Translations under genes and position numbers: made by a program
DNA from: Pseudanabaena sp. UWO311
Lineage (GTDB): Bacteria; Cyanobacteriota; Cyanobacteriia; Pseudanabaenales; Pseudanabaenaceae
Length of the DNA: 64,000 nucleotides
Direction of reading: 5' to 3'
NCBI RefSeq assembly: GCF_006937785.1
Contig: NZ_SJEE01000005.1
Span: 155,656-219,655, forward strand
Shown here: positions 45,537-53,989 of the stretch, piece by piece
How the letters are laid out: each line of letters starts with the position of its first letter
How positions within the stretch are numbered: the first letter of the stretch is position 1
Notes under the pieces: model-generated
The model's database searches: none
Told to the model about the DNA's origin: nothing
Seen by the model: only the letters and a program-made list of their open reading frames with translations

Positions 45537-46726
45537 AAGTCCTTCATATCATTCCTTCGGTAGCGTCATTGCGCGGAGGGACAAGCCAAGCTGTAATTGA
45601 AATAGTAGGTGCTTTGAGATCGCAAGGTATCGATGCAGAAATTGCGACCACTAACGACAATGGTAAAGACTTACTAGATGTGCCTCTATACGAACTTACT
45701 GATCGGCTTGCAGAATATGGAAATATACCGATTCGTTTCTTTCCCAGATTTTCCCCAAAGATCAATGCTGTACGTGAGTTTGCCTTTTCGCGATCGCTGA
45801 CAACTTGGCTATGGCAACATATCAATGAATATGATCTAGTCCATGTACATGCAATTTTTTCCTATGCTTCAACGATCGCGATGGTGATCGCTCGTATTCG
45901 GAAAGTACCTTACTTGAATATGCCTCATGGATTACTATGTAAATGGTCGTTACAGCAAAGTAAGTTCCGCAAACAGATCTATCTGAATGTGATTGAACGC
46001 TCCAATTTATTGCATAGTCAATCGCTCCATTTCACGACTCAACAAGAACAAGAAGAATTCAATCTATTAAAGTTAAATATTCCTAGTTTTATTTTGCCTT
46101 TGGGAGTGCAGATTCCGATTCTAATTCCCAATGCTCAATCTCATCTACGATTACTTCTGCAAATTCCCACTCACTTTCCTATTCTTCTATTTATGTCACG
46201 TATCCATCCCAAAAAAGGGTTGGAATATCTCATCGAGTCTCTTGGTAAATTAAAAGAATATAATTTTGCTTTGATAATCGCAGGTAGTGGTGAATCTGAT
46301 TATGTGCAACAGCTTCAAGATTTATTGGTTGCTCAGGGCATAAGCGATCGCGCTCATCTAGTCGGCTTTGTAGAAGGCGAAATCAAAAATCTCTATCTCC
46401 AAGGCTCGGATCTTTTTACGCTCACTTCTCATTCCGAGAACTTTGGTATCGCGGTGATGGAGTCACTTGCAGCTGGTACGCCAGTGCTAATTACTGATGG
46501 AGTTGCGATCGCACCTATGGTAAAAGAAAAAGCGATCGGCTATGTCACTAAATTAGAGATTAATGCGATCGTTGTAACATTGGAAAATTTTTTACAAAAC
46601 TTTCATCAAAAACTACATAACAGGTCACGCTCCCAGCAAATTATTGCTGAGAACTATAGTTGGCAATCTATCAGTGCCCAACTTGCTACAATTTATCGCG
46701 ATATAATTACATTGCAAAATATTTAA
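45533..46726 (+). CDS. Glycosyltransferase family 4
   Basis: 397 residues, TTG start overlapping the upstream TGA. N-terminal domain opens KVLHIIPSVASLRGGTSQAV; the C-terminal nucleotide-sugar domain has SRIHPKKGLEYLIESL, IIAGSGESDYV and the E-x7-E motif in SHSENFGIAVMESLAAGTPVL. Retaining GT-B enzyme, cytoplasmic face, probably for envelope polysaccharide or lipid sugar. It heads a run GT4, GT8, Uma2, GT2. Confidence 0.9.
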   Translation: MKVLHIIPSVASLRGGTSQAVIEIVGALRSQGIDAEIATTNDNGKDLLDVPLYELTDRLAEYGNIPIRFFPRFSPKINAVREFAFSRSLTTWLWQHINEYDLVHVHAIFSYASTIAMVIARIRKVPYLNMPHGLLCKWSLQQSKFRKQIYLNVIERSNLLHSQSLHFTTQQEQEEFNLLKLNIPSFILPLGVQIPILIPNAQSHLRLLLQIPTHFPILLFMSRIHPKKGLEYLIESLGKLKEYNFALIIAGSGESDYVQQLQDLLVAQGISDRAHLVGFVEGEIKNLYLQGSDLFTLTSHSENFGIAVMESLAAGTPVLITDGVAIAPMVKEKAIGYVTKLEINAIVVTLENFLQNFHQKLHNRSRSQQIIAENYSWQSISAQLATIYRDIITLQNI

Positions 46727-46748
46727 AAAATTTTTAGTGATACCCTAA

Positions 46749-47648
46749 ATGGAATTATCTACGATATGTGTAGCTTTATGCGCTGACAAAAATATTGAGG
46801 TTGGACTACATGTAACCTTGTATTCTTTATTGGAAAGTCAGCAACATTCAGTTAGGATATATTTTTTGCAAAAGGGTTATAATTCGGCAGATATAGTTAA
46901 GATCCAAAAAACTCTACAACCATTTGATGGCAAATATGAGCTAAAAGTCATTGATTTTGACGATCATATTTTTAGTAAATACAGGGGATTGTATGGCAAC
47001 AAATTTACATTTGTACGTCTTATGCTTTCTAGCTTACTACCAGAAGATAAAGTGATCTATCTTGACAGCGATCTTGTAGTCAAAAAGGACTTGAGTTCTC
47101 TATTTTGTCTAAACTTAAACGAATATGTCATTGGTGTTTCAGGTATTGGCAACATAGGCTACTCACTAGAAAACAAGTTTTTTATATCTATTGGGTTGGA
47201 TAATGACGCTAGATATTTTAATGCAGGAGTAATGTTGATTAATTTAGAAAAATGGAGACAACTAAATATTACAAAGCAATGCTTAGAATTTGCTGATAAA
47301 TATCCTAATATGCTCCTAGCTGCCGACCAAACAATACTAAACTATGTATTCTATAAAAATAATTTCTATGAACTGGATAAATCTTATAATGTAGCTTTAT
47401 ACCCAAGCTCAGTATTTATCGAAAGTGATAGTACAAATGGGGTTTTTCATTTTGTTGGCTCTCCTAAACCTTGGGACTTTTTAGGAGAATTTATCCATAG
47501 CAACTATCCTTTATTTCAAAGTATCCTTAGTAAGACTGAGTTTAAAAACTATAAAACATACCTTGATCTTTCTTTTGCCAAACTGAAAAGAACTCTTAGG
47601 TTATCTAGGTCGTACTATAAAATATCAACGAATAGATTCCGCCAATGA
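46749..47648 (+). CDS. Glycosyltransferase family 8
   Basis: 299 residues, AT-rich and without a complete HIP1 site, unlike neighbours. Donor-metal motif DSD in VIYLDSDLVVKKD, FNAGVMLINLEKWR, and the C-terminal HFVGSPKPW typical of GT8 galactosyl/glucosyltransferases such as LgtC. It has no signal peptide and probably works on surface polysaccharide. The low GC and short spacing (22 bp) to GT4 suggest acquisition into an existing cluster. Confidence 0.88.
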   Translation: MELSTICVALCADKNIEVGLHVTLYSLLESQQHSVRIYFLQKGYNSADIVKIQKTLQPFDGKYELKVIDFDDHIFSKYRGLYGNKFTFVRLMLSSLLPEDKVIYLDSDLVVKKDLSSLFCLNLNEYVIGVSGIGNIGYSLENKFFISIGLDNDARYFNAGVMLINLEKWRQLNITKQCLEFADKYPNMLLAADQTILNYVFYKNNFYELDKSYNVALYPSSVFIESDSTNGVFHFVGSPKPWDFLGEFIHSNYPLFQSILSKTEFKNYKTYLDLSFAKLKRTLRLSRSYYKISTNRFRQ

Positions 47649-47772
47649 GTAAGATATATGTCAGCTATTAATTCAATTATATTTATACTAAAAAATATCT
47701 TGATACAGTCAACTAGGTTACTGAAATATTCTTTGTCTGTCGTCAATTATCATTTTTAATTGTTGAATAATC

Positions 47773-48336
47773 ATGATCGCAACACCTGTCAAAACTCTAA
47801 CCCTAGATGCATTTCTGCAATTACCAGAGACTGAACCTGCTAGCGAATATATCAACAATAGTATTACTCAAAAAATTATGCCAAAGGGACGGCATAGTAG
47901 ATTGCAAGGCAAACTTTACCAAGAAATTAATCAAGTTTCTGAATTACCAAAACTTGCCTATGCTTTCCCAGAGCTAAGATGTACTTTTGATGGTCGTTCA
48001 ATTGTTCCAGATATTGCAGTGTTTGAATGGCAAAATATTCCATTTCTCGTGGATGGAGAAATTCCTGACAACTTTAATCGTGCTCCAGATTGGATCATTG
48101 AAATTCTCTCAACTGATCAAAATGCCAACAAAGTTATCGGCAAGATTTTACATAGCCTTCTGAATGGTAGCAAATTAGGTTGGTTTATCGATCCTAGCGA
48201 TCGCAGCATCCTCACATTTCAGCCTAATCAACAACCTGTATTAATGGTAAATAGCGATCGCTTACCCAGTTTAGAGATAATTCCTTTAGAGCTAACAGTT
48301 GAAGCTTTATTTAGCTGGTTAAAAATGGAAAGTTAG
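47773..48336 (+). CDS. Uma2 family (DUF820) nuclease-like protein
   Basis: 187 residues, complete. ASEYINNSITQKIMPKGRHSRLQ, IVPDIAVFEW, DWIIEILSTDQN and NGSKLGWFIDPSDRSILTF are the family core (PD and E-x-L positions kept). Similar to the copy at 5216 in fold, not in close sequence. It sits between two glycosyltransferases, seven bases upstream of GT2, and so may be co-transcribed with it. Function unknown. Confidence 0.85.
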   Translation: MIATPVKTLTLDAFLQLPETEPASEYINNSITQKIMPKGRHSRLQGKLYQEINQVSELPKLAYAFPELRCTFDGRSIVPDIAVFEWQNIPFLVDGEIPDNFNRAPDWIIEILSTDQNANKVIGKILHSLLNGSKLGWFIDPSDRSILTFQPNQQPVLMVNSDRLPSLEIIPLELTVEALFSWLKMES

Positions 48337-48343
48337 ATTTTAG

Positions 48344-49108
48344 ATGCTAGAACAAATTACTCCATTAATTCTCACTTATAACGAAGTTCCAAATATTGGA
48401 CGTACATTAGAGCGGTTAACTTGGGCAAAAAGAATAGTTGTAATTGATAGTTTTAGTGATGATGCAACTCTAGAAATTTTGAATAGTTATCCACAAGTAG
48501 AAGTTTTCCAGCGTCAATTCGACCATTTTGCTGAGCAATGTAATTATGGACTATCGCAAGTTCAAACTGGATGGGTACTTTCATTAGATGCCGATTATAT
48601 TCTTAGTAATGAGTTGATTGAAGAGTTACATTCATTGCCAGATCATCTAACTAAAGATGCGTACTTTGTTAAGTTCAAATATTGTGTATTTGGTATACCT
48701 CTACGCGGAACGCTATTACCGCCCCGCAAAGTTTTTTACCGCAAAGACAAAGCTATTTATCTTGAAGATGGACATGCTCATCGAGTCCAAGTTACTGGGG
48801 ATTATGGGTATTTAGCAGGATACATAAGTCATGACGATCGCAAGTCATTAAGTCGTTGGTTACAGTCTCAAGATCGCTATTTATTAATTGAAGCTCAGAA
48901 ATTACTGGCTACACCAAAAAGTGAATTAAGCTTTGGCGATCGCCTTCGCAAACAGAAGGTGATTGCGCCAATTGTGATTTTGCTTTACTGCCTGATTCTT
49001 AAAGGTGGGATTTTGGATGGTTGGGCGGGTTGGTATTATGCGTGGCAAAGAACATTAGCTGAAATTTTATTAGCAATTCGGCTAATTGAGCTAGAACGCC
49101 ATAAATAA
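48344..49108 (+). CDS. Glycosyltransferase family 2
   Basis: 254 residues, GT-A fold. N-terminal ITPLILTYNEVPNIGRTLERL, DSFSDDATLEIL and the DXD of LSLDADYIL; HDDRKSLSRW and an amphipathic C-terminal segment (IAPIVILLYCLILKGGILDGWAGWYYAWQ) resemble WaaE-type envelope glycosyltransferases. Likely acts on a lipid-linked or surface glycan with the other GTs. Ends in a perfect 18-bp-arm terminator. Confidence 0.9.
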   Translation: MLEQITPLILTYNEVPNIGRTLERLTWAKRIVVIDSFSDDATLEILNSYPQVEVFQRQFDHFAEQCNYGLSQVQTGWVLSLDADYILSNELIEELHSLPDHLTKDAYFVKFKYCVFGIPLRGTLLPPRKVFYRKDKAIYLEDGHAHRVQVTGDYGYLAGYISHDDRKSLSRWLQSQDRYLLIEAQKLLATPKSELSFGDRLRKQKVIAPIVILLYCLILKGGILDGWAGWYYAWQRTLAEILLAIRLIELERHK

Positions 49109-49139
49109 AAGGCGGTGCGAAGCACCGCCTTTTATTTAT
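49101..49139. terminator. Perfect 18-bp-arm hairpin between convergent genes
   Basis: Arms 49101-49118 and 49122-49139; tip GTGCGAAGCAC. It covers both stop codons. Confidence 0.8.
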
Positions 49140-49717
49140 GGATTTTGTCGATTGTTATACTTTTGGGCGGTGGTTGTGGTCGGCATTACGCCATCGCTAT
49201 CAGTATTTGGTGAAGCAACTTCAGACGGATCAAGGAGCTTAATCGTCACTTGATTATTTTTGATCCAGCCCTGATTCCTCAAAAATAGTTCCTGAGACTT
49301 CCCAGAGTTTAAAGCTTGTGGCAATTTTTCGCGCAACCCATTTACCCGTTGCTCGGTCGAGTTTACCTCTGTTGTAAGCTCATCGAGACGATCTTTTTGT
49401 GAAGATTGATATGGGAGTAATTTGGTGATTGCCGCGATCGCAGCAATAGAAAGAGCAACATTAACGGCAATTACTATAATTGACTCAGTTGCTTTTGCTC
49501 GGTAATACTGTTCTTTTTTGCGATGGACATTCTGAGCAACTGCTTCACTGTAGCTGCTAGCAATATTAGTGGATGCGAAGCTTTCGCCAGAGGTAGAATG
49601 GCTGCTGCGTGAATGCATACTCACGACATCATTTCTCCCGTACTGACTCTGCGATCGCGGGGTCTGTTTTTGTACTTGTGGAGAAAAACGTGGAGATAAG
49701 TCTCGTTTGGCAACCAT
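49136..49717 (-). CDS. Single-span membrane protein of unknown function
   Basis: 193 residues from the ATG at 49717 (site AGAGG six bases upstream). Basic, Ser-rich N-terminus (about 1-75), one membrane helix (IIVIAVNVALSIAAIAAITKL), then a short coiled coil (KDRLDELTTEVNSTEQRVNGLREKL) and an Asn/Thr-rich end. Probably peripheral to the thylakoid or plasma membrane. No family recognised with confidence. Downstream of psaM on the same strand. Confidence 0.72.
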   Translation of the reverse strand: MVAKRDLSPRFSPQVQKQTPRSQSQYGRNDVVSMHSRSSHSTSGESFASTNIASSYSEAVAQNVHRKKEQYYRAKATESIIVIAVNVALSIAAIAAITKLLPYQSSQKDRLDELTTEVNSTEQRVNGLREKLPQALNSGKSQELFLRNQGWIKNNQVTIKLLDPSEVASPNTDSDGVMPTTTTAQKYNNRQNP

Positions 49718-49752
49718 TCGCAACCTCTAGGCTGTAAAAATAGATATGATGA

Positions 49753-49851
49753 CTAGGAATTGGAAAGAGCAGAACCTAATAGGGCTGCCATTACTGCGGG
49801 GAAAAGCGAGACTAACAAAGCGGTAAAAACTTGACCGTCTGAAAGATTCAT
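49753..49851 (-). CDS. psaM: Photosystem I subunit XII (PsaM), 32 residues
   Basis: Reading MNLSDGQVFTALLVSLFPAV then MAALLGSALSNS, TAG stop. It has a strong ribosome site (GGAGA, seven bases before the ATG). It matches cyanobacterial PsaM in order of residues (M-LSD-QV--AL-V-L-P---A---L), a one-helix PSI trimer-interface subunit. It is too short for routine gene finding. It lies 35 bp upstream of the unknown membrane protein. Confidence 0.82.
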   Translation of the reverse strand: MNLSDGQVFTALLVSLFPAVMAALLGSALSNS

Positions 49852-49951
49852 ACAATATCTCCTTATATAGTATTTATTTAGATCTTAACAATACACTGTC
49901 AGCTCAAAAATTGACTAGTAATTAGCAAAAAAAGTAGCAATTCTAATTATA

Positions 49952-50006
49952 AAAATAAGCTTTGATAAAAGTCAGGCGATGGCTGACTTTTATCAAAGCT
50001 TATTTT
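49952..50006. repeat. Perfect inverted repeat, 24-bp arms, overlapping the esterase 3' end
   Basis: Arms 49952-49975 and 49983-50006. The last codons of the esterase (stop at 49993) lie in the second arm. Confidence 0.8.
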
Positions 50007-50625
50007 GGTGTTGCAAGATAAATTCTTGGATGCGATCGCAAGTTTCAGGACGAATTTCATGGGACATCTCATATTCCTCATATTCCACGTTTACGCCCAA
50101 GCGTTCAAAGACCTCTCTTGTATTGCGAGCTACACCAATGGGAACCACTGTATCCTCTGTACCATGAGCGATCAAAATAGGCGGGAATGCTCGATCTGAA
50201 AGTTCTTGCAATTCTTCTTCAGTAATATGCAAGTAGCCGCTCAGGGCTATCAACCCTGCCAATGGAAATACCAAACCAACGTCCAAGGTCATTGCCCCAC
50301 CCTGTGAAAACCCTAACAAAAATGTTTTCTCTAAAGGTAAACCTGTCATTGCTGGTAAATCTTCAAGAAACTGGCTGAGTAGTTCACAGCTTTTGGCTAA
50401 GCCTTCAATATCAAGGCTTTGCAGGTCATACCACATCTTGCCATTGGGCATCGGATGGTTAAAGGGAGCTTCAGGACAAATCCATTGATAATTGGCGAGT
50501 CCGACCATGGGTGCAAGCGAGATCAGATCATCACAATTCGCGCCCCAGCCATGCAGTGCGACGATTACACCTTGAGCATCAGGATTGGGTAATTTTGAAG
50601 GCAGTGATCGGTAATTTAAAGTCAT
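49993..50625 (-). CDS. Carboxylesterase/phospholipase (alpha/beta hydrolase, Abhydrolase_2)
   Basis: 210 residues. LHGWGANCDD oxyanion region, nucleophile Ser in LLGFSQGGAMTLDVG, Asp in AHGTEDTVVP and His in EMSHEIRPE give the full triad. Cytoplasmic serine hydrolase of small acyl or phospholipid esters. Its start overlaps the upstream transglutaminase-like gene stop by four bases (ATGA), so both are coupled. Confidence 0.9.
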   Translation of the reverse strand: MTLNYRSLPSKLPNPDAQGVIVALHGWGANCDDLISLAPMVGLANYQWICPEAPFNHPMPNGKMWYDLQSLDIEGLAKSCELLSQFLEDLPAMTGLPLEKTFLLGFSQGGAMTLDVGLVFPLAGLIALSGYLHITEEELQELSDRAFPPILIAHGTEDTVVPIGVARNTREVFERLGVNVEYEEYEMSHEIRPETCDRIQEFILQHQNKL

Positions 50626-51221
50626 AATAAACCAAGATTCTGGGCGGAATCTAGTGAAATATCTGGCAAGTTATGCAGCATATCATCCCATGTAGTTTGA
50701 GCTTGTAACGCCTCTATAACTATCTGTAGAGGTGCAGCAAAAATTAGTTGAAAATCTGCTTCTTCTGGTAATTGAGTTTTGTAAGCTAACTTTTCAATTG
50801 GCGGGGTAAATTGAGCGTTAACTCCTTCTTTATTACCTCTAGCATCAACTCGATACCAACCAATTTCGGGCAAGTAGATGGCATTGAACCCATGCAGACT
50901 GTAGGGTGCACCTCGATCATCAATGCTCAATCGCTGATAACAAAATCCTGCTGGAATCTGGTTTGCGCGGAGTAGGGCGGCGAGTAAATGGCTTTTAGCG
51001 TAGCAGTAACCTGTTTTGTGTTGCAGAACATCTGAGGCTCGACAGGTCACAGGATTCATTTGAAAGTCAAAACTGTGGCAGATATTATCTCTTACCCATT
51101 CAAAGCAGGCTTTGGCGATCGCATCTTGATTCTTGTGCCCTGATGTAATTTGTTGGGCACATTTGATAATTTCGGGATGCTGCCAATCGATAACTTCAGT
51201 AACTTGCAAATACTCTTCCAT
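50622..51221 (-). CDS. Transglutaminase-like (papain-fold) protein
   Basis: 199 residues from the ATG at 51219-51221 (MEEYLQVTEVIDW); a longer frame to 51278 would start inside a hairpin. Triad: Cys in KTGYCYAKSHLLAALLR, His in YSLHGFNAIYL, Asp in WYRVDARGNK. Bacterial members act as peptidases or amidases. Coupled to the esterase by ATGA. Confidence 0.87.
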   Translation of the reverse strand: MEEYLQVTEVIDWQHPEIIKCAQQITSGHKNQDAIAKACFEWVRDNICHSFDFQMNPVTCRASDVLQHKTGYCYAKSHLLAALLRANQIPAGFCYQRLSIDDRGAPYSLHGFNAIYLPEIGWYRVDARGNKEGVNAQFTPPIEKLAYKTQLPEEADFQLIFAAPLQIVIEALQAQTTWDDMLHNLPDISLDSAQNLGLL

Positions 51222-51269
51222 ATCAAAAAGCTTGAACTCTATAGAGATATCAATGTTTATACCAAAATC

Positions 51270-51322
51270 AAACACCAAGAGAGAGTTGTGGCGCGAAGCG
51301 CCACAACTCTCTCTTGGTGTTT
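51270..51322. repeat. Perfect inverted repeat, 25-bp arms, in the transglutaminase/ccsA gap
   Basis: Arms 51270-51294 and 51298-51322 around GAA; tip GCGCGAAGCGC. It lies upstream of both divergent genes. Confidence 0.8.
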
Positions 51323-51438
51323 ATCTAAGTGACAAATGGTAAGGCTTAGCAACATCGCTTACAATGAAAACGCATAGGATATGCACTTTTAAAATTCAAA
51401 TCATACAAACTTTTCAAAATTGCTGGAGAATTGCCTGA

Positions 51439-52494
51439 ATGCAACTCGTCGCGCTTCAGAACTTACTGGACAACTCATCATTTGCTGTCCTCTTTGCGAC
51501 CATGCTCGTTTTCTGGGTACATGTCGCATTCCCTAACTTGCCATATTTACGATCGCTTGGTAACGCAGGCATGGCGATCGCCAATCTTTGTATTGCTACA
51601 TTGCTGGGAGCGCGTTGGATTGATGCAGGCTATTTCCCACTGAGCAACCTTTACGAATCGTTGTTTTTCTTAGCATGGGGGATTACCACCATGCATATCG
51701 TGGTTAATCGCATTGGCAACAAAAGCGCCAATGATACTGCAAAGCGTCTAGTTGGGGCTTTCACTTCACCCCTTGCAATGGGAATCACCGCTTTTGCTGC
51801 CCTAGCTCTACCATCGGGGATGCAAGTTTCTGAGCCACTTGTTCCTGCACTGAAGTCAAACTGGTTGATGATGCATGTTAGCGTCATGCTGCTTAGTTAC
51901 GCGGCTTTGATGACAGGTAGCATTTTAGCGATCGCCTTTTTGATTGTTACCCGTGGGCAAGATGTGGTGTTACAGGGTAGTTCCTTTGGCACAAATCTGC
52001 GCAGCATTGCTGATGTGAATAATACGAATAATCCTAGCTCTGAGACATTTGCGGCTTTTGCAGTTGAGAGCATGGGCGGTATTTTGAATTCGGGGAATTT
52101 ACAATCAGCGAATAGTTCGACGCTGACCGCTGAAGCGATCGCTACCCAAACTAAGCCTCTATCTTTGCGTCGTCTTACTATCGGTGAGACTTTAGATAAT
52201 CTCAGTTATCGAGCGATCGGCTTAGGTTTTCCTCTGCTGACGATTGGGATCATTGCAGGTGGAGTATGGGCAAACGAAGCATGGGGTTCTTACTGGAGTT
52301 GGGACCCGAAGGAAACATGGTCTTTGATTACATGGTTAGTCTTTGCGGCTTATTTGCATACTCGCATTACCAAGGGCTGGCAAGGACGCAAACCTGCGAT
52401 TTTGGCTAGTGTGGGGCTATTAGTAGTTTGGACTTGCTATCTTGGTGTAAATCTTCTCGGTAAAGGTTTGCACAGTTACGGTTGGTTTCTTTAA
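51439..52494 (+). CDS. ccsA: Cytochrome c biogenesis protein CcsA (system II)
   Basis: 351 residues, eight or so membrane helices. The tryptophan-rich haem-handling motif [18 protein letters not shown] near residue 283 and conserved His residues ([22 protein letters not shown]) define CcsA, which with Ccs1 moves haem to the lumen and attaches it to apocytochromes. An Asn/Ser-rich loop of about 60 residues ([18 protein letters not shown]...) precedes the last helices. Followed by a short hairpin. Confidence 0.94.
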   Translation: MQLVALQNLLDNSSFAVLFATMLVFWVHVAFPNLPYLRSLGNAGMAIANLCIATLLGARWIDAGYFPLSNLYESLFFLAWGITTMHIVVNRIGNKSANDTAKRLVGAFTSPLAMGITAFAALALPSGMQVSEPLVPALKSNWLMMHVSVMLLSYAALMTGSILAIAFLIVTRGQDVVLQGSSFGTNLRSIADVNNTNNPSSETFAAFAVESMGGILNSGNLQSANSSTLTAEAIATQTKPLSLRRLTIGETLDNLSYRAIGLGFPLLTIGIIAGGVWANEAWGSYWSWDPKETWSLITWLVFAAYLHTRITKGWQGRKPAILASVGLLVVWTCYLGVNLLGKGLHSYGWFL

Positions 52495-52495
52495 C

Positions 52496-52524
52496 AAAAA
52501 AGCCTCGCTAAGCGAGGCTTTTTT
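52496..52524 (+). terminator. ccsA terminator
   Basis: AAAAAAGCCTCGCT-A-AGCGAGGCTTTTTT directly after the stop codon. Confidence 0.8.
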
Positions 52525-52555
52525 ATTAAAGAAAAAACAGAAAATATACTAATTC

Positions 52556-52620
52556 GTAGGGGCAGGTTTTGCAATAAATCTATGGGTAAACCATTGAATT
52601 GTGGCTAAACCTGCCCCTAC
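52556..52620. repeat. Small element with GTAGGGG / CCCCTAC ends
   Basis: Perfect 14-bp arms 52556-52569 and 52607-52620 around a 37-bp centre. It shares its end motif with the element at 35399-35585. Confidence 0.65.
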
Positions 52621-52656
52621 AGGAATTTTTTGCTGGGAATCTCCTTGATTTGAGAT

Positions 52657-53295
52657 TTAACGGTTGCTTAGCTCTTGCTCAAGTTTTGGGAGACTATCCA
52701 GCTCAAACACCGTAATTTGTCCAGAATTAGCGCTACCTTTACCATTTTGCAATAACTCTACCCAGTAGCCGTACTTCTTGCCCTGACGTAATTCTCCTTG
52801 TAAAGCTCTGAGAATTGGTGAAGCATTCTTGGATTGCGATCGCTGCAACATCGCTGCCGTTGGATAGGCATAAACCCGCTTGGCTGTGGCATAGTCGCGC
52901 ATAATATCTGGCCCATAAATAGAGCGCAGTGATTCTTCTAGCCGAGTGCGTGTCACCCCATTAATGATGTCAAAAATTCTAATCTGCTCACTTCTAATGA
53001 GATTTGCGTCACTCTTCTGGATAGCAGCAATCCCCGGTAGCACTACACTGGCTTGAAATTGAAAACGTCTTGATGGCGTGTCACTTTTGCGCACAAGCAG
53101 ACGCTCGCCAGCTTCTGGGCGCAATGCTGGATTGGTTCTAATCCAATCAATGACTTGATCGGGTGTTTGACCTGGCAAGGCGATCGCTGATGGCATGACG
53201 GATGGCACTGTTGTTGGTATGGCGATACTGACAATCTGCGTCAAAAGCGTTGTGGCGATCGCAATTTTGATGTTTTCGCTTTTAAAGCAATTCAT
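52657..53295 (-). CDS. Exported protein of unknown function
   Basis: 212 residues. Signal peptide IKIAIATTLLTQIVSIAIPTTV. The mature part (RTNPALRPEAGERLLVRKSDTPSRRFQFQA, GVTRTRLEESLRSIYG, YATAKRVYAYPTAAML, YGYWVELL) has no family I recognise with confidence; it looks like a cyanobacterial conserved hypothetical. Start ATG at 53295. The spacer behind it carries a cruciform-type element. Confidence 0.65.
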   Translation of the reverse strand: MNCFKSENIKIAIATTLLTQIVSIAIPTTVPSVMPSAIALPGQTPDQVIDWIRTNPALRPEAGERLLVRKSDTPSRRFQFQASVVLPGIAAIQKSDANLIRSEQIRIFDIINGVTRTRLEESLRSIYGPDIMRDYATAKRVYAYPTAAMLQRSQSKNASPILRALQGELRQGKKYGYWVELLQNGKGSANSGQITVFELDSLPKLEQELSNR

Positions 53296-53420
53296 GGGAG
53301 TCCTCTACACCAATTAAATCCTATTGGACAAATTCAGCTGGCAAATAATGGGTGACAGGATATCACGGACGGTCATAATTGCAATGACTTTTTCTGCTTT
53401 TTTGCGACATTTTGAGGTAG

Positions 53421-53568
53421 TACTACCTTTCCAGCCAAGAATTAATGATGCGGGGCTTTGCCCCGCATCATTAATTCCTGGTTGGAAAAGGTTTGCTGCG
53501 CCGTCGGCGCAGCAAACCTTTTCATAATGAAAATTGATGGATAGCAATTCTTGGCTGGGAAGGTAGTA
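53421..53568. repeat. Composite cruciform-like element (outer stem with two inner hairpins)
   Basis: Outer arms 53421-53443 and 53546-53568 are 23 bp with one mismatch (TACTACCTTTCCAGCCAAGA and complement). Inside are two perfect hairpins: 53439-53456 with 53460-53477 (18 bp) and 53486-53502 with 53506-53522 (17 bp). The total of 148 bp has no coding content. Confidence 0.8.
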
Positions 53569-53627
53569 TAGCGATCGCCTTTCTCGGTCAGTCATTAAAA
53601 AATTTTCAAAAAAATATGCTTAGAGTA

Positions 53628-53656
53628 TTGACAAACATCTTGTAAATCTACATAAT
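53628..53656 (+). promoter_or_regulatory. Sigma-70-type promoter for tRNA-Asp
   Basis: TTGACA at 53628-53633, 17 bp, CATAAT at 53651-53656. Good spacing; the tRNA begins about 90 bp downstream. Confidence 0.6.
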
Positions 53657-53747
53657 GAGGAGCGCTTAAATAAAGAAACGCAAAAAACGAGCTGCAAGTC
53701 ACCTTGTAATTAGCAATCTTTTAAATTAAATTTAAGCTCGAAAATCT

Positions 53748-53821
53748 GGGTTCGTAGTTCAATTGGTTAGAGCACCGCCCTGTCACGGCGGAAGTTGCGG
53801 GTTCGAGCCCCGTCGAACCCG
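53748..53821 (+). tRNA. trnD: tRNA-Asp (anticodon GTC)
   Basis: 74 nt cloverleaf. Acceptor GGGTTCG / CGAACCC with discriminator G, D-arm with GGTTAGAGC, anticodon stem CCGCC/GGCGG with loop CTGTCAC (anticodon at 53782-53784), and T-arm GCGGGTTCGAGCCCCGT. CCA is not encoded. A long terminator hairpin follows. Confidence 0.96.
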
Positions 53822-53831
53822 TTCTGAAAGT

Positions 53832-53890
53832 AAAAAATGCAAAAAGATAAAGGTATTGCTTCGTAATACCTTTATCTTTTTGCATTTTTT
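53832..53890 (+). terminator. tRNA-Asp terminator, 26-bp arms
   Basis: Arms 53832-53857 and 53865-53890 around GCTTCGT, perfect, ending in a T run. Confidence 0.8.
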
Positions 53891-53989
53891 TATATTTTCA
53901 ATGGGCTAACGACTATTTGATGAAACCAGCTAAACTTAAGCAGTTGGTTAAAATTACCCAGCAGCTTTAATCATAAACTTTTATACCCA

